A stretch of DNA of 64,000 nucleotides from Pseudoroseicyclus_A sp041714655 (GTDB taxonomy: Bacteria > Pseudomonadota > Alphaproteobacteria > Rhodobacterales > Rhodobacteraceae): assembly GCF_041714655.1 (NCBI RefSeq), contig NZ_CP168219.1, positions 2,108,001-2,172,000 on the forward strand, written 5' to 3'. Positions 33,813 through 42,207 of this stretch are shown here, piece by piece. Under the pieces are notes generated by a model. That model did not search any database, was not told the origin of the DNA, and saw only the letters and a program-made list of their open reading frames with translations. The number at the start of each line of letters is the position of its first letter. Position 1 is the first letter of the stretch. Both the position numbers and the translations under genes were made by a program.

Positions 33813-33995
33813 TCGCTTCGCAGAAGCCTCTCTCCCCCGGGGTGCCTTGTAAACCGCCCCTCCCCCTCGCTTTTCTCCAGATACCCACGGTGAGGGGGGC
33901 AGCGCCCGCCTCCCCGCCCGCCACAGGCGCCCCCCGATTGACCCCGCCGCCCCGCCGCCGCATCCTGCCCCCCGACCCCGCATCAGGAGCCCCTC

Positions 33996-35162
33996 ATGAC
34001 CAGCCGCACTGCCACGACCTTCGCCCCCCCGGTGATGGAGGCGCGCCGCTGGGCGGAGGGCATCCCGGCCGAGCCGCCGCTCCTCAACGTCAGCCAGGCC
34101 GCGCCCGTGGCGCCGCCGCCGCCGCCGCTCCTCGAGGCGATGGCGGATTTCGTGCTCAACGACCCGGCCACGCATCTCTACGGCCCGGTCCTCGGCCTGC
34201 CGGAGCTGCGCGCCGAGGTGGCGATGCAGAGCGCCAATCGCTACGGCGGGCAGGTCTCGCCCGCGCAGGTGGCCATCACCTCGGGCTGCAACGAGGCCTA
34301 TACCGCCGCGCTCGCCGCGCTTTGCGGCGAGGGGGACGAGGTGATCCTGCCGCTGCCCTGGTATTTCAACCACAAGATGGCCCATGACATGGCGGGCGTG
34401 ACGACCGTGCCGCTCGGTCCCGGCCCGGGGCTCGTGCCCTCGCCCGAGGAGGCGGCGGCGCTGATCACCCCCCGCACCCGTGCCATCGTGCTGGTGACGC
34501 CCAACAATCCCTCCGGCGTCGAATACCCCGCCGCCACGCTCCGCGCCTTCTACGAGCTCGCCCGCGACCGCGGCCTCAAGCTCATCGTCGACGAGACCTA
34601 CCGCGACTTCCATTCCGGCGAGGGCGCGCCGCATGACCTCTTCGCCGGGCCCGACTGGGACGCCACGCTGATCCACCTCTATTCCTTCTCGAAGGCCTAC
34701 CGGCTGACCGGCCACCGCGTCGGCGCCATGATCGCGGCGGAGCCTTTCCTCGCCGAGGTCGAGAAATATCTCGACACCGTCACCATCTGCCCGACCCAGC
34801 TCGGCCAGAAGGCGGCGCTCTGGGGGATGCGCAACCTTGCCCAGTGGCTCGCCGGCGAGCGGCTGGAGATCCTCGCCCGCCGGCAGGCGATCGAGGAGGG
34901 CTTCCCCCGGCTCGCCGCCAAGGGCTGGCAGCTTCTCGGCTGCGGCGCCTATTTCGCCTATGTGGCGCATCCCTTCGATCTGCCGTCGAACGAGATTGCC
35001 CCCCGCCTCGCGCGGGAGGCCGGCGTCCTGCTCCTGCCCGGCACCATGTTCATGCCGAAGGGCCATCCGGAGGCCGCGCGGCAGCTCCGCATCGCCTTCG
35101 CCAATCTCGACGTGCCGGCGGTGGCCACGCTCTTCGACAGGCTCGACGCCTTCGCGCCCTGA
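33996..35162 (+). CDS. PLP-dependent aminotransferase, class I/II
   Basis: 388 residues of fold type I. The PLP Lys is K233 in SFSKAYRLTGHRVG; NNPSG (170-174), D199 and Y202 also contact the cofactor. Substrate specificity cannot be read from sequence; the family includes aspartate and aromatic aminotransferases. It is preceded by a weak, worn copy of the TTTGC-type element and is divergent from argE. It lies 111 bp before ppiD. Confidence 0.9.
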   Translation: MTSRTATTFAPPVMEARRWAEGIPAEPPLLNVSQAAPVAPPPPPLLEAMADFVLNDPATHLYGPVLGLPELRAEVAMQSANRYGGQVSPAQVAITSGCNEAYTAALAALCGEGDEVILPLPWYFNHKMAHDMAGVTTVPLGPGPGLVPSPEEAAALITPRTRAIVLVTPNNPSGVEYPAATLRAFYELARDRGLKLIVDETYRDFHSGEGAPHDLFAGPDWDATLIHLYSFSKAYRLTGHRVGAMIAAEPFLAEVEKYLDTVTICPTQLGQKAALWGMRNLAQWLAGERLEILARRQAIEEGFPRLAAKGWQLLGCGAYFAYVAHPFDLPSNEIAPRLAREAGVLLLPGTMFMPKGHPEAARQLRIAFANLDVPAVATLFDRLDAFAP

Positions 35163-35273
35163 GCGCACCACAAGCCCGCCCCAGAGCCCCGGCCTTGCAG
35201 CGCCCCCTGCCCTTGCCTATGCAGGGCTGGCTGCGCCGGGAGGGGCGCGTGACTTCGGGCAAGGGAGCCGGCC

Positions 35274-37109
35274 ATGGCGACGCGCAAACGCGGCAATGTG
35301 ATCCTCTACGTGATCCTCGGTCTTCTGATCGTCGGCCTCATGGGGTTCGGCGGCGCCAGCTTCTCGAGCCGGCTGACGAAGATCGGCGCGGCGGGCGAGA
35401 AGACCATCACCGTGGCCGACTACACCAACGCCCTGCAGGAGCAGCTGCAAAGCCTCTCCGCCCAGATCGGCACCAATGTCTCCTTCGCGCAGGCCCAGCA
35501 GTTCGGGCTCGACCAGGCCGTGCTCGGCCAGGTGGTAACCCAGCGCGTCCTCGACAACGAGGCGGCGCGGCTCGGGCTCTCCGCCCCCGACGAGCGGGTG
35601 GCGGAGGAGGTGCGCGCCGTGCCGGCCTTCCAGGACCTCTCCGGCAGCTTCAGCCGCGAGACCTATCGCGACGTCCTCGCCCGCAACAGCCTCGGCGAGG
35701 AGGCCTTCGAGCAGAGCCTCCGCGAGGACATGGCCCGCACGCTCCTGCAGGCCGCCGTCTATGGCGGCGTGGCCCCGCCGGAGACCTACGGCGCCAATAT
35801 CGCCGCCTGGTATCTCGAGCGCCGCACGGTGACCTGGGCGACCCTGCCCGCCGACGGGATCGAGATCCCTGAGCCGGAGGAGCAGCAGCTCCTCTCGTGG
35901 TACGAGGCGCATCCCGATGCCTATTCCTGGCCCGAGCGCCGGCGCATCGCCTATGCCTGGCTGACGCCCGACATGCTGGTCGACACCGTCGAGGTGGACG
36001 AGGCCTCACTGCAGGATCTCTACCAGCAGCGCATCGGCGAGTTCGTCCAGCCCGAGCGCCGGCTCGTCGAGCGGCTGGTCTTCCCGACCGAGGAGGCCGC
36101 CGCTGCCGCCCGCGCCCGGATCGACGAGGGCTCCACCAGCTTCGACGAGGAGGTCGATGCCCGCGGGCTCGATCTCGATGACGTCGACCTCGGCGATGTC
36201 GGCGAAGAGCAGCTCGGCGCCGCCGGGCCCGATGTCTTCGCCGCCGCCGCCGGCGATGTGGTGGGCCCGCTGGAGACGAGCCTCGGCCCCGCGCTCTTCC
36301 GCCTCAACGCCGTGCTCGCGGCGCAGGAGACCTCCTTCGAGGATGCCCTGCCCGACCTCCGCGAGGAGCTGGCCGCCGCCCGCGCGCGGCGGACGATCGA
36401 CCAGGAGCGCGAGCGCCTCAACGACCTCACCGCCGGCGGCGCCGGCATCGACGACCTCGCCGCCAACACGGCGATGGAGGCGGGCGAGATCACCTGGTAC
36501 GAGGGCGTGACCGAGGGCATCGCCGCCTATCAGAGCTTCCGCACTGCCGCGGCGGCCGCCACCGTCGACGCCTTCCCCGAGATCCTCGAGCTGGAGGACG
36601 GCGGGCTCTTCGCGATCGACCTCATCGAGGTCATCGAGCCGGAGCTTCGCCCCTATGACGAGGTCGCCGATCAGGTGCTCGCCGACTGGCAGGCCGATGC
36701 GCAGGCCGGGGCACTCGCCGAACGCGCGGGCGTGCTCGCCGGCCAGATCGTCGCGGGCGAGAGCTTCGAGGAGGCGGGGCTCGCACCCCAGACCACCGCC
36801 GGGCTCACGCGCCGGGACTTCCTCGCCGATGCGCCGGAGGGCTTCGTCGACCTCCTCTTCTCGCTGCCGCTCGGCGGGGTGGAGCCCCTGGCGGCCGAGG
36901 GCGGCGTGGTGATCCTCAGGCTGGATGCCATCGAGGCGCCGAACCCGGACGACGAGGCCTTTGCGGCCGAGCTCGCCAGCGTCACCGAGCGGATGCAGAG
37001 CGCCATCGCGCAGGACATCTCGACCATCTACAACGGCGCCGTGCAGATGCGCACCGATGTCACCATCGACCAGTCGGCCATCGCCTCCGTCAACACCTCC
37101 TTCCAGTGA
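35274..37109 (+). CDS. ppiD: PpiD-like periplasmic folding factor (SurA_N / parvulin type)
   Basis: 611 residues. One N-terminal membrane anchor (about 9-28) with the rest in the periplasm. A SurA_N-like chaperone region (about 40-170) is followed by a degenerate parvulin region (about 235-355) and a helical C-terminus. PpiD helps newly exported proteins at the Sec exit. The protein is strongly acidic, which may reflect a saline habitat. It sits 7 bp before trpE, a neighbour pair seen in other Rhodobacterales. Confidence 0.88.
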   Translation: MATRKRGNVILYVILGLLIVGLMGFGGASFSSRLTKIGAAGEKTITVADYTNALQEQLQSLSAQIGTNVSFAQAQQFGLDQAVLGQVVTQRVLDNEAARLGLSAPDERVAEEVRAVPAFQDLSGSFSRETYRDVLARNSLGEEAFEQSLREDMARTLLQAAVYGGVAPPETYGANIAAWYLERRTVTWATLPADGIEIPEPEEQQLLSWYEAHPDAYSWPERRRIAYAWLTPDMLVDTVEVDEASLQDLYQQRIGEFVQPERRLVERLVFPTEEAAAAARARIDEGSTSFDEEVDARGLDLDDVDLGDVGEEQLGAAGPDVFAAAAGDVVGPLETSLGPALFRLNAVLAAQETSFEDALPDLREELAAARARRTIDQERERLNDLTAGGAGIDDLAANTAMEAGEITWYEGVTEGIAAYQSFRTAAAAATVDAFPEILELEDGGLFAIDLIEVIEPELRPYDEVADQVLADWQADAQAGALAERAGVLAGQIVAGESFEEAGLAPQTTAGLTRRDFLADAPEGFVDLLFSLPLGGVEPLAAEGGVVILRLDAIEAPNPDDEAFAAELASVTERMQSAIAQDISTIYNGAVQMRTDVTIDQSAIASVNTSFQ

Positions 37110-37116
37110 TGCGACC

Positions 37117-38625
37117 ATGCTAGAGCCCTCCTTCGACGCCTTCGCCCGCGGTTTCGAGGCCGGGGAGAACCAGGTCGTCTGGATGCGGCTGCCGGCCGAT
37201 CTGGACACGCCGGTCTCGCTCATGCTCCGCCTGAACGGCGCCGGGAAGAATGCCTTCCTCCTCGAGAGCGTCACCGGCGGCGAGGTGCGGGGCCGCTATT
37301 CCATCGTCGGCATGAACCCCGACCTCGTCTGGGAATGCCGGGGCGAGACGGCCCGGATCAACCGCGCCGCCCGCTATGACGAAACGGCCTGGGAAGAGAT
37401 GGCGGAGGATCCGCTGACCGCGCTCCGCAAGGTCCTCGCCGAGAGCCGCATCGACCTGCCGGAGGGGCTGCCCGCCGCCTCCGCCGGGCTCTTCGGCTAT
37501 CTCGGCTACGACATGATCCGGCTCGTGGAGCATCTGCCGGACGTGAACCCCGACCCGCTCGGCCTGCCCGATGCGCTGATGCTGCGCCCCTCGGTCATGG
37601 CGGTGCTCGACGGGGTGAAGGGCGACGTGATCCTCGTGGCGCCGGCCTGGGCGAATTCCGGGCTGAACGCCCGCGCCGCCTATGCCCAGGCGGCGGAGCG
37701 CGTGGCCGACGCCCGCGCCGCGCTGGACCGGCCGCTGCCGGCGGAGAGCCGCAGCCTTTCGGAAGGCAACCCGGCGCCGGAGCCGCACTCGAACTTCACG
37801 CCCGAGGGCTACAAGGCCGCGGTCGAGACGGCGAAGGACTACATCCGCGCCGGCGACATCTTCCAGGTCGTGCCCTCGCAGCGCTGGGCGCAGGAGTTCC
37901 GCGAGCCGCCCTTCGCGCTCTACCGTAGCCTGCGGCGCACCAACCCCTCGCCCTTCATGTTCTACTTCCATTTCGGCGGCTTCCAGGTGATCGGCGCCAG
38001 CCCCGAGATCCTCGTGCGCGTCTTCGGGCGCGAAATCACCATCCGCCCCATCGCCGGCACGCGGCCGCGCGGCGCCACGCCGGAGGCCGACAAGGCCAAC
38101 GAGCTGTCGCTGATGGCCGACGAGAAGGAGCTGGCGGAGCATCTGATGCTCCTCGACCTCGGCCGCAACGACGTCGGCCGGGTGGCGAAGATCGGCAGCG
38201 TGCGGCCGACCGAGGAATTCATCGTCGAGCGCTACAGCCACGTGATGCACATCGTCTCGAATGTCGTCGGCGAGCTCGCCGAGGGCGAGGATGCGCTCTC
38301 GGCCTTCTTCGCGGGGATGCCGGCGGGCACCGTCTCGGGCGCGCCCAAGGTCCGCGCGATGGAGATCATCGACGAGCTGGAGCCCGAAAAGCGCGGCGTC
38401 TACGGCGGCGGCGTCGGCTACTTCAGCGCCAACGGCGACATGGACATGTGCATCGCGCTCCGCACCGCGATCCTGAAGGACGAGGTGCTCTATATCCAGG
38501 CCGGCGGCGGGGTGGTCTACGACAGCGACCCCGAGGCGGAGTTCATGGAGACGGTGCACAAGTCCAACGCCATCCGCCGCGCCGCCGAGGACGCCACCCG
38601 CTTCCGGCCAGACGGCAACCGCTAG
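37117..38625 (+). CDS. trpE: Anthranilate synthase component I
   Basis: 502 residues. TrpE makes anthranilate from chorismate with ammonia from TrpG. Family signatures are clear: LLESVTGGEVRGRYSIVG at the feedback site region, FQVVPSQRW, GASPEILVR, RPIAGTRPRG, LLDLGRNDVGRV and AGTVSGAPKVRAMEII. The start ATG is 7 bp after ppiD, leaving no room for a leader attenuator directly upstream. trpG is not downstream; the next gene is convergent. Confidence 0.97.
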   Translation: MLEPSFDAFARGFEAGENQVVWMRLPADLDTPVSLMLRLNGAGKNAFLLESVTGGEVRGRYSIVGMNPDLVWECRGETARINRAARYDETAWEEMAEDPLTALRKVLAESRIDLPEGLPAASAGLFGYLGYDMIRLVEHLPDVNPDPLGLPDALMLRPSVMAVLDGVKGDVILVAPAWANSGLNARAAYAQAAERVADARAALDRPLPAESRSLSEGNPAPEPHSNFTPEGYKAAVETAKDYIRAGDIFQVVPSQRWAQEFREPPFALYRSLRRTNPSPFMFYFHFGGFQVIGASPEILVRVFGREITIRPIAGTRPRGATPEADKANELSLMADEKELAEHLMLLDLGRNDVGRVAKIGSVRPTEEFIVERYSHVMHIVSNVVGELAEGEDALSAFFAGMPAGTVSGAPKVRAMEIIDELEPEKRGVYGGGVGYFSANGDMDMCIALRTAILKDEVLYIQAGGGVVYDSDPEAEFMETVHKSNAIRRAAEDATRFRPDGNR

Positions 38626-38635
38626 GCGGTTGCAC

Positions 38636-38698
38636 GCCCCCCCGGGGGGCGTCGATTTCCATATGGAAATCGAAGGCGGAAACCACATGGTTTCCGCC
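38636..38698. terminator. Three adjacent palindromes between trpE and the ThuA gene
   Basis: In order: GCCCCCC-C-GGGGGGC (38636-38650); a perfect 20-nt palindrome CGATTTCCATATGGAAATCG (38653-38672); and a stem GGCGGAAACC/GGTTTCCGCC with loop ACAT (38675-38698). They fill the 86-bp gap between convergent genes and probably end transcription from both sides, though no T-tract follows. Confidence 0.65.
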
Positions 38699-38711
38699 CC
38701 GGGCGGGTCCG

Positions 38712-39413
38712 TCAGTAGTGGTTCCCCGCCGCCTGCCAGCCGGTGACCTCGCCCGCCTCCTCCTTGCCGCCCGCGGCCCAGAGGAGCCCGCGGCGCAGCA
38801 TCTCGAAGGCCGGGCCGTGCTCGATGACCGAAGCCTTGTGGCCGAGCGAGTTGTAATAGACCCGCCCGTGACCCCAGCGCCGCACCCAGGCGACGGGCAT
38901 CTCCACCGGGCCGTTGGCGGCGTGATACCAGTTCACGGTCGGGAAATCGGTCACCGCCAGCACCTCGTTGGCGGGATCGACATGCAGGTAATATTGCTCC
39001 GACTCGACATCGAAATCCTCGATGCCCTCGGTCAGCTCGTGATCCTCGACCATCCGCACCCGGTAGCGCACCCCGTCGCCGCCCGGATGCGCCACCCAGT
39101 TGGCGCCGGTCATGAATTGCCACAGGACGTTGGAGCGGAAGGCATCGCACATCCCCCCGTGACAGCCGGCAAGCCCCGTGCCGCGGGCGACAGCTTCGGA
39201 GACGCTCTGCGCCGCCTCCTTCGAGAGCTCCGACATCGTCCAGACGGGGACGATCAGGTCGAGATCGCGCAGCGCCTCGGCATCGTCGAAACAGGCGAGG
39301 CTGTCGGTGACCTCCACCTCGGCGCCGGCCTCCGCGAGGATGCCGCGGAAGAGCTCCGCCACCTTGTCGGGCTCGTGACCCTCCCAGCCGCCCCAGGTGA
39401 TCAGTGCTTTCAT
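38712..39413 (-). CDS. ThuA-domain protein
   Basis: 233 residues with a class I glutamine amidotransferase-like fold of the ThuA type: MKALITWGGWEGHEP, DLIVPVWTMSELSKEAAQ, GTGLAGCHGGMCDAF and a C-terminal VYYNSLGHK. ThuA proteins occur in sugar-utilisation operons (trehalose in Sinorhizobium), but the reaction is not established and no sugar genes adjoin it here. Confidence 0.9.
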   Translation of the reverse strand: MKALITWGGWEGHEPDKVAELFRGILAEAGAEVEVTDSLACFDDAEALRDLDLIVPVWTMSELSKEAAQSVSEAVARGTGLAGCHGGMCDAFRSNVLWQFMTGANWVAHPGGDGVRYRVRMVEDHELTEGIEDFDVESEQYYLHVDPANEVLAVTDFPTVNWYHAANGPVEMPVAWVRRWGHGRVYYNSLGHKASVIEHGPAFEMLRRGLLWAAGGKEEAGEVTGWQAAGNHY

Positions 39414-39480
39414 CTCAGGTCCCCCCTTTTCCGGCGCGAGATTAGCGAGGGGCGAGGGAGGTGCAAGGTCGGGTGCAGGA

Positions 39481-39996
39481 TCAGGCGCGCATCCGGCGGG
39501 AGGACGACGCGCCGCGGGCGCGGCGGATCGGCCAAAGGATCAGCGTGACGAGCCCGGCGAGGATCAGCCAGCCGAGCGCATAGCCGATCCCGGCGGAGAC
39601 GGCGCCGGCCGTCGTGGTGGGCACCGCGGGGGCGTAGTCGGCGAAGGTATCCTCGAGGAGGTCCCGGTCGGCGAAGCGATGCGGCATCGTCAGCCGCTCG
39701 AGCGGCGTCGCGGCGCGCAGGAGCGCAAGGTTGCCCGAGAGGCGCTCGTAGCGGGTGAAGGTCGCCTCCATGTCGTCATGGCGGCCGTCGAGGAAGGGCG
39801 TGCCCCGATACTCGGCCATCGCCTCGTCGCGGGTGAGGCCGGCCTCGGCGGCGCTCTCGTCGAAATCCGCGACGACAACGGAAAGCGCGTCGACCTGACC
39901 TGCCAGACGCTGCAGATATTGCTGCGAGAATTCGGGGAATTGCGACAGGGTCACCGCCCCGGCGAGGCCGCCCGCGAGATAGATCACCTTCAGCAT
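39481..39996 (-). CDS. DUF2937 family membrane protein
   Basis: 171 residues with membrane segments at both ends (about 3-20 and 128-158) and a helical middle (SQFPEFSQQYLQRLAGQVDAL, FTRYERLSGNLALL), as in DUF2937 proteins. Function unknown. The ATG at 39996 gives the typical MLKVIYLAGGLAGAV opening; the longer frame upstream does not look coding. Confidence 0.82.
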   Translation of the reverse strand: MLKVIYLAGGLAGAVTLSQFPEFSQQYLQRLAGQVDALSVVVADFDESAAEAGLTRDEAMAEYRGTPFLDGRHDDMEATFTRYERLSGNLALLRAATPLERLTMPHRFADRDLLEDTFADYAPAVPTTTAGAVSAGIGYALGWLILAGLVTLILWPIRRARGASSSRRMRA

Positions 39997-40054
39997 CGGC
40001 CCGGCCCTCCCTCCCCCATTAGCTGGGCGCCGGCGCGCCGGCGTCAAGGGGGCT

Positions 40055-40870
40055 TCAGATCCCGGCGGCCTTGCGCAGCATGTTGGCCGCAACGAGGAAG
40101 AGGAAGACGCCGAAGATGCGCTTGAGGCGCGCCGCATCCGTCCGATGCGCGAGCGCGGCGCCCCAGGGCGTGGTGACGAAGGTCGTGGCGATGACGAGCA
40201 CGAAGGCCGGCAGGTTGACGGCGCCCAACGTCCAGGGAGGCGGGGCGGCGATGTCGGTGAAGAGGAAGATGGCGACCGAGGGCAGCGCGATGGTCAGCCC
40301 GAAGCCGGAGGCGGTGGCGACGGCGCGATGGATCGGCAGGCCGTAGAGCGTCATCACCGGCACCCCGAAGGAGCCGCCGCCGATGCCCATGAGCACGGAG
40401 AGGAAGCCGATCAGCGGCGAGAGCACCAGCCGCGCCGGCCCGCGCGGCATGCCCTCCCCCAGCCGCCAGGAGCTGCGCCCGAAGACCATGTAGAGCGCCA
40501 CGATCATGGCGAGCACGCCGAAGATCGCTTGCAGGATCTGCGTGCGCAGCGCCGTCGCCACCAGCCCGCCGAGTACGGCGCCGAGCGCGATGCCGATGGC
40601 CCAGCCCTTGAGGATATCCCAGTCCACCGCGCCGCGCTTGTGGTGGGAAAGGACGGAGCGGATGGAGGTGACGATGATCGTCGCCAGCGAGGTGCCGAGG
40701 CAGACCTGCATCAGCTCCTCCGAGCCGTAGCCGAGCGCCGTGAAGGCGTAGAAGAAGGCCGGCACCAGCACGATGCCGCCGCCCACCCCGAGCAGCCCCG
40801 CCAGCACGCCCGCGAAGGCGCCGATGACGAGGAGAAGCGCCCCCATGGCGAGGAGAAGACCGATGTCCAT
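40055..40870 (-). CDS. TSUP family (TauE/SafE) anion exporter
   Basis: 271 residues and about eight membrane helices with the two-fold TauE/SafE repeat: GVLAGLLGVGGGIVLVPAF near residue 20 and SVLMGIGGGSFGVPVMTLYG near 150. Family members export sulfite, sulfoacetate or related anions. The substrate is not certain; no sulfur-oxidation gene is adjacent. Confidence 0.92.
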   Translation of the reverse strand: MDIGLLLAMGALLLVIGAFAGVLAGLLGVGGGIVLVPAFFYAFTALGYGSEELMQVCLGTSLATIIVTSIRSVLSHHKRGAVDWDILKGWAIGIALGAVLGGLVATALRTQILQAIFGVLAMIVALYMVFGRSSWRLGEGMPRGPARLVLSPLIGFLSVLMGIGGGSFGVPVMTLYGLPIHRAVATASGFGLTIALPSVAIFLFTDIAAPPPWTLGAVNLPAFVLVIATTFVTTPWGAALAHRTDAARLKRIFGVFLFLVAANMLRKAAGI

Positions 40871-40964
40871 GTGCCTGTCATGACGGGAACGGCGGGTGCC
40901 GTCCAGATCGGGCGTGGAGGTGGGGTCGGTGGCGCGGTCTCGGCAGGCCCGCGCGGCACCCTAG

Positions 40965-41963
40965 TCAGGCGGCGCGCGCCGTGACCTCGGATAGCGCCGT
41001 CTCCACGAGCTCCGGCCCCGCCCCCTCGCGGGAGGCGCCTTCGGAGAGCATCCGCCGCCAGGCCCGCGCCCCCGGCCGGCCCTGAAAGAGGCCGAGCATG
41101 TGGCGCGTCACCTGGTGAAGCCGCCCGCCCGCCGCGAGATGGTCCTCGATATAGGGCAGCATGGCGAGCGCGGCCGCCACCGGGTCCACCCCCTCGCCCT
41201 CCCCCCAGATTGCCGGATCGGCGGGGGCGAGGACGCTGCCCGGGTCATGGTAGGCCGCCCTGCCGATCATGGCGCCGTCGAGCCCTCGGGCGAGCGCCGC
41301 CTTGGCGTCGGCCAAGGTGGCGAGCCCGCCGTTGAGCGAGATGTGGAGCCCCGGGAAGGCGCGCTTCATCTCGTCCACCAGATCGTAATCGAGCGGCGGG
41401 ATGTCGCGGTTCTCCTTGGGGCTGAGGCCCTGAAGCCAGGCCTTGCGGGCATGGATCGCGAAGCGCGTGACCCCGGCGGCGGAGACCTTTTCAAGGAAGT
41501 CCGGCAGCACCTCCCGCGGCTCCTGCTCGTCGACGCCGACGCGGCATTTCACCGTGATCTCGGCGCCGGGGGCGGCGGCGATCATCGCGGCGGCGCAATC
41601 GGCGACGAGATCGGGCGAGAGCATCAGCACCGCCCCGAAGGCACCGGACTGGACCCGGTCCGACGGGCAGCCGCAGTTGAGGTTCACCTCCGGATAGCCC
41701 CGCTCGGCGCCGATCCGCACCGCCTCGGCGAGCTTGGCCGGCTCGGAGCCGCCGAGCTGCAGCGCCACCGGCATCTCGGCCGGGTGAAAGCCGATGAGCC
41801 GCTCCCGGTCACCGTGGATGACGGCATCGGCGGTCACCATCTCGGTATAGAGCAGCGCGCGGGCGGTGAGCTTGCGATGGAAGAACCGGCAATGCCGGTC
41901 CGTCCAGTCCATCATCGGCGCGACGGACAGGCGGGCGGCGTGGCTGAGGGGCGCGGCGGTCAC
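40965..41963 (-). CDS. dusA: tRNA-dihydrouridine synthase A
   Basis: 332 residues from a GTG start at 41963, supported by a GGAAGAG site about 9 nt upstream and by the family-typical opening LSHAARLSVAPMMDWTDRHCRFFHR. DusA reduces uridines 20/20a of tRNA with FMN and NADPH. The catalytic Cys is C99 in NLNCGCPSDRVQ; the C-terminus TRHMLGLFQGRPGARAWRR is typical. The frame is open upstream, but that part is not conserved. Separated by 85 bp from ccoS upstream. Confidence 0.95.
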   Translation of the reverse strand: MTAAPLSHAARLSVAPMMDWTDRHCRFFHRKLTARALLYTEMVTADAVIHGDRERLIGFHPAEMPVALQLGGSEPAKLAEAVRIGAERGYPEVNLNCGCPSDRVQSGAFGAVLMLSPDLVADCAAAMIAAAPGAEITVKCRVGVDEQEPREVLPDFLEKVSAAGVTRFAIHARKAWLQGLSPKENRDIPPLDYDLVDEMKRAFPGLHISLNGGLATLADAKAALARGLDGAMIGRAAYHDPGSVLAPADPAIWGEGEGVDPVAAALAMLPYIEDHLAAGGRLHQVTRHMLGLFQGRPGARAWRRMLSEGASREGAGPELVETALSEVTARAA

Positions 41964-42048
41964 AAAAGGCTCTTCCGGGGCTTTGGTAATCCCGGGGGAT
42001 ATAGGCGCAAGGACGCCGGCTGGCCAGCCGGAGCGCCCGGCCGAAAGC

Positions 42049-42207
42049 TCAGGGACGGGGCTCGTCGTCCCAGCGGTCGTCGAGGATCCGGGCGCGGGCG
42101 CCTTCGGGGTCGTCATATTGCCGGGCGCGGAGGCTCCAGACGAAGGCGGCCAGCCCGGCGAGGCCGAGCCCGACGGAGATCGGGATGAGGAGGACGAGCA
42201 CGTTCAT
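42049..42207 (-). CDS. ccoS: cbb3 oxidase assembly protein CcoS
   Basis: 52 residues, read from sequence: MNVLVLLIPISVGLGLAGL is a single membrane helix, followed by AAFVWSLRARQYDDPEG and a short acidic tail. This is the standard CcoS pattern (one helix, then W..R..QYDD), needed for cofactor insertion into CcoN. Its ATG overlaps the ccoI stop as ATGA. Last gene of ccoGHIS. Confidence 0.95.
   Translation of the reverse strand: MNVLVLLIPISVGLGLAGLAAFVWSLRARQYDDPEGARARILDDRWDDEPRP

Noticed and set aside
33868..33930. Possible seventh copy of the TTTGC-headed element before the aminotransferase gene
   Set aside because: Only CTTTTCTCCAGATACCCACGG and a partial GC stem remain; too degenerate to annotate, so it is only mentioned with the family.
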